Source: Fluviibacter sp964387485 (GTDB taxonomy: Bacteria; Pseudomonadota; Gammaproteobacteria; Burkholderiales; Rhodocyclaceae). From it: DNA of 8,088 nt. The notes below the pieces were generated by a model. The model did no database searches. It was not told where the DNA came from and worked only from the letters and a program-made list of their open reading frames with translations. Position 1 is the stretch's first letter. Every line of letters starts with the position of its first letter. Below, one piece after another: positions 6,662 through 8,088 of this stretch. Location: positions 1 to 8,088 of the forward strand of contig CAYLWV010000071.1 of NCBI GenBank assembly GCA_964387485.1, in the 5' to 3' direction. Made by a program: the position numbers and the translations under genes.

Positions 6662-7786
6662 ATGCCACTGAAGATTGCCGTCGCCAGAGAAACCGAAGGC
6701 GCAGAAAAACGGGTTGCACTTTCTCCGGAAGTCGCCAAGAAGTTTCTGGCGCTCGGGGCTCAGATTGATATTGAACAGAGCGCCGGGGCAGAAAGTCATT
6801 TTATTGATACCGATTACAGTGATGTCCGTCTGGTCGATGGCCTGAACACAGCCTATAGCCACGCCGGGCTGATCCTGCGAGTCACGCCCCCTACGCTAAC
6901 TGAAATTGAAGCCATCCCGGATGGCAGCGTACTGATCGGACTGATGCGTCCTTATGAAAGCCGGGAGCGCCTCACCGCCTTCAACCGGAAGAAACTCACC
7001 GTTTTTGCCCTGGAGCTTCTGCCACGAATTTCCCGTGCACAAAGCATGGATGCCCTATCCTCACAGGGCGCCTGCGCTGGCTACCAGTGTGGTCTGATTG
7101 CTGCTGCCCGCTGTACCAAATTCTTCCCGATGTTGACGACCGCTGCCGGAACCATCCGCCCTGCCCGCGTGCTGGTCATCGGCGCCGGTGTCGCCGGCCT
7201 GCAGGCCATTGCCACGTGTAAGCGGCTGGGTGCCATGGTCGAAGCATACGATGTTCGGGCTGCGGCGCGAGAACAGATCGAATCCCTTGGCGCCAAATTT
7301 GTCGATACCGGTGTTGCAGCCGATGGTGCAGGTGGCTATGCGCGCGAACTCTCGGCCGATGAAAAAGCCCAACAGGCAGAAAAACTGGCGAAGGCTGTGG
7401 CCGCAGCGGATGTGGTCATCACCACTGCCGCGATTCCCGGCAAGAAGGCGCCGGTCATCATTACCAGAGAGATGATCGCCCGAATGAAATATGGCGCCAT
7501 CATCGTCGACATGGCGGCTGAGTCCGGTGGCAACTGTGAGCTGACTCAAGCTGGCGAACACATTATCGCTAATGACGTCAATATCCATGGACCACTGAAT
7601 TTGCCCTCGCGGATGCCGACACACGCCTCGGAACTCTACAGCCGTAACCTCTACAACTTTCTGTCGCCCTTTATCAAAGACGGCACACTGAATTTCGACT
7701 GGGACGATGAGGTGCTGGCCGGCACCGTCCTGTGCCGCGAGGGGATAACAACCCACGCGAGCGTTAAACAAGCCTTGGGAGACTAA
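6662..7786 (+). CDS. pntAA: NAD(P) transhydrogenase alpha subunit part 1 (NAD(H)-binding domain I)
   Basis: This is the soluble NAD(H)-binding subunit of proton-translocating transhydrogenase, which uses the proton gradient to drive hydride transfer from NADH to NADP+. Of 374 residues, the first half carries IAVARET (5-11) and the RQD-loop motif PRISRAQSMDALSSQ (121-135). R122, Q127, D130 and S133 correspond to residues that contact NAD in Rhodospirillum rubrum domain I. The Rossmann motif GAGVAGL (174-180) is followed by the ribose-binding acid in EAYDVR (D197). The mobile loop is GGYARELS (224-231). GGNCE at 289-293 and PSRMPTHASELY (315-326) are also typical. The protein stops where E. coli PntA continues into membrane helices, so the alpha subunit is split. 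A strong Shine-Dalgarno site, AGGGAG (6651-6656), lies 5 nt before the ATG. pntAB begins 2 nt after the stop. Confidence 0.96.
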   Translation: MPLKIAVARETEGAEKRVALSPEVAKKFLALGAQIDIEQSAGAESHFIDTDYSDVRLVDGLNTAYSHAGLILRVTPPTLTEIEAIPDGSVLIGLMRPYESRERLTAFNRKKLTVFALELLPRISRAQSMDALSSQGACAGYQCGLIAAARCTKFFPMLTTAAGTIRPARVLVIGAGVAGLQAIATCKRLGAMVEAYDVRAAAREQIESLGAKFVDTGVAADGAGGYARELSADEKAQQAEKLAKAVAAADVVITTAAIPGKKAPVIITREMIARMKYGAIIVDMAAESGGNCELTQAGEHIIANDVNIHGPLNLPSRMPTHASELYSRNLYNFLSPFIKDGTLNFDWDDEVLAGTVLCREGITTHASVKQALGD

Positions 7787-7788
7787 TC

Positions 7789-8073
7789 ATGGATGGTTTG
7801 CTTGCACTCTATATTTTCATGCTCGCGGCCTTTACCGGTTACGAGATCATCTCCAAGGTTCCGGTCATCCTGCATACCCCCCTGATGTCCGGCTCAAACT
7901 TTATTCATGGTGTGGTGGTCGTTGGCGCCATGATCGCCCTGGGACAGGCTGAAACGGTTCTGGAACAGGCCATCGGTTTCTTTGCCGTAGCGCTAGGTGC
8001 GGCCAATGCTGCTGGCGGCTATGTGGTGACTGAACGCATGCTCGGTATGTTCAAGAAAAAGGAGGGCGCATAA
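7789..8073 (+). CDS. pntAB: NAD(P) transhydrogenase alpha subunit part 2 (membrane)
   Basis: A 94-residue hydrophobic protein equal to the membrane part at the C-terminus of E. coli PntA. It has three likely helices at about 4-20, 38-53 and 58-80. Between the first two lies KVPVILHTPLMSGSN (23-37), a conserved loop of this subunit, and it ends in the typical TERMLGMFKKK. It forms the proton channel together with PntB. It is shorter than the R. rubrum counterpart (about 139 residues as I recall), mainly because it lacks a long N-terminal lead. A Shine-Dalgarno site, GGGAG (7777-7781), sits inside the end of pntAA, 7 nt before the ATG. pntB starts directly after the stop. Confidence 0.95.
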   Translation: MDGLLALYIFMLAAFTGYEIISKVPVILHTPLMSGSNFIHGVVVVGAMIALGQAETVLEQAIGFFAVALGAANAAGGYVVTERMLGMFKKKEGA

Positions 8074-8088
8074 ATGTCGCTCCCTATC
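8074..8088 (+). CDS. pntB: NAD(P) transhydrogenase beta subunit, first five codons (cut by window edge)
   Basis: An ATG directly abuts the pntAB stop codon and reads MSLPI to the window end. A strong Shine-Dalgarno site (AAGGAGG, 8059-8065) lies 8 nt upstream. Five residues cannot identify a protein. The call rests on the almost invariant pntAA-pntAB-pntB order. PntB carries the remaining membrane helices and the NADP(H)-binding domain III. Confidence 0.8.

Noticed and set aside
7061..7771. A 236-codon open frame on the minus strand opposite pntAA
   Set aside because: pntAA is conserved along its whole length in the other frame. The antisense product has an unnatural composition and no recognisable motif.

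Overview
The window looks like ordinary chromosomal DNA from a moderately GC-rich gammaproteobacterium. UvrA, MoaD and the transhydrogenase subunits look gammaproteobacterial, and the order ssb - MFS transporter - (divergent) uvrA is one I know from Pseudomonas and relatives. I cannot name a genus. I see no mobile element, CRISPR array, tRNA, rRNA or phage gene. Coding density is high and all genes are intact except where the window edges cut ssb and pntB.

Left part (1-1363, minus strand): the first 22 codons of ssb lie downstream of a 405-residue YajR-like major facilitator transporter. A 154-bp divergent intergenic region (1364-1517) separates this pair from the plus-strand genes.

Middle (1518-5190, plus strand): uvrA, the damage-recognition ATPase of nucleotide excision repair, is followed closely by moaD and moaE, the two subunits of molybdopterin synthase. 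The three are tightly packed. The moaD Shine-Dalgarno site overlaps the uvrA stop codon, and the moaE Shine-Dalgarno site is formed by the codons for MoaD's catalytic Gly-Gly tail. Co-transcription and coupled translation are likely. MoaE carries an unusual His/Cys-rich C-terminal tail.

Right part (5191-8088, plus strand): a 98-bp gap contains a perfect 8+8 inverted repeat (operator candidate). It is followed by a DUF3422-family membrane-anchored protein of unknown function. Then come pntAA, pntAB and the first five codons of pntB, encoding the split-alpha (three-gene) form of the proton-translocating NAD(P) transhydrogenase.

Overall the window links DNA maintenance (ssb, uvrA), molybdenum cofactor synthesis (moaDE) and NADPH supply (pnt). 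I found no clear new multi-gene system. The most worthwhile leads are the DUF3422 gene with its palindrome, the MoaE tail, the nested moaE ribosome binding site, and the lack of a visible SOS box near uvrA and ssb.
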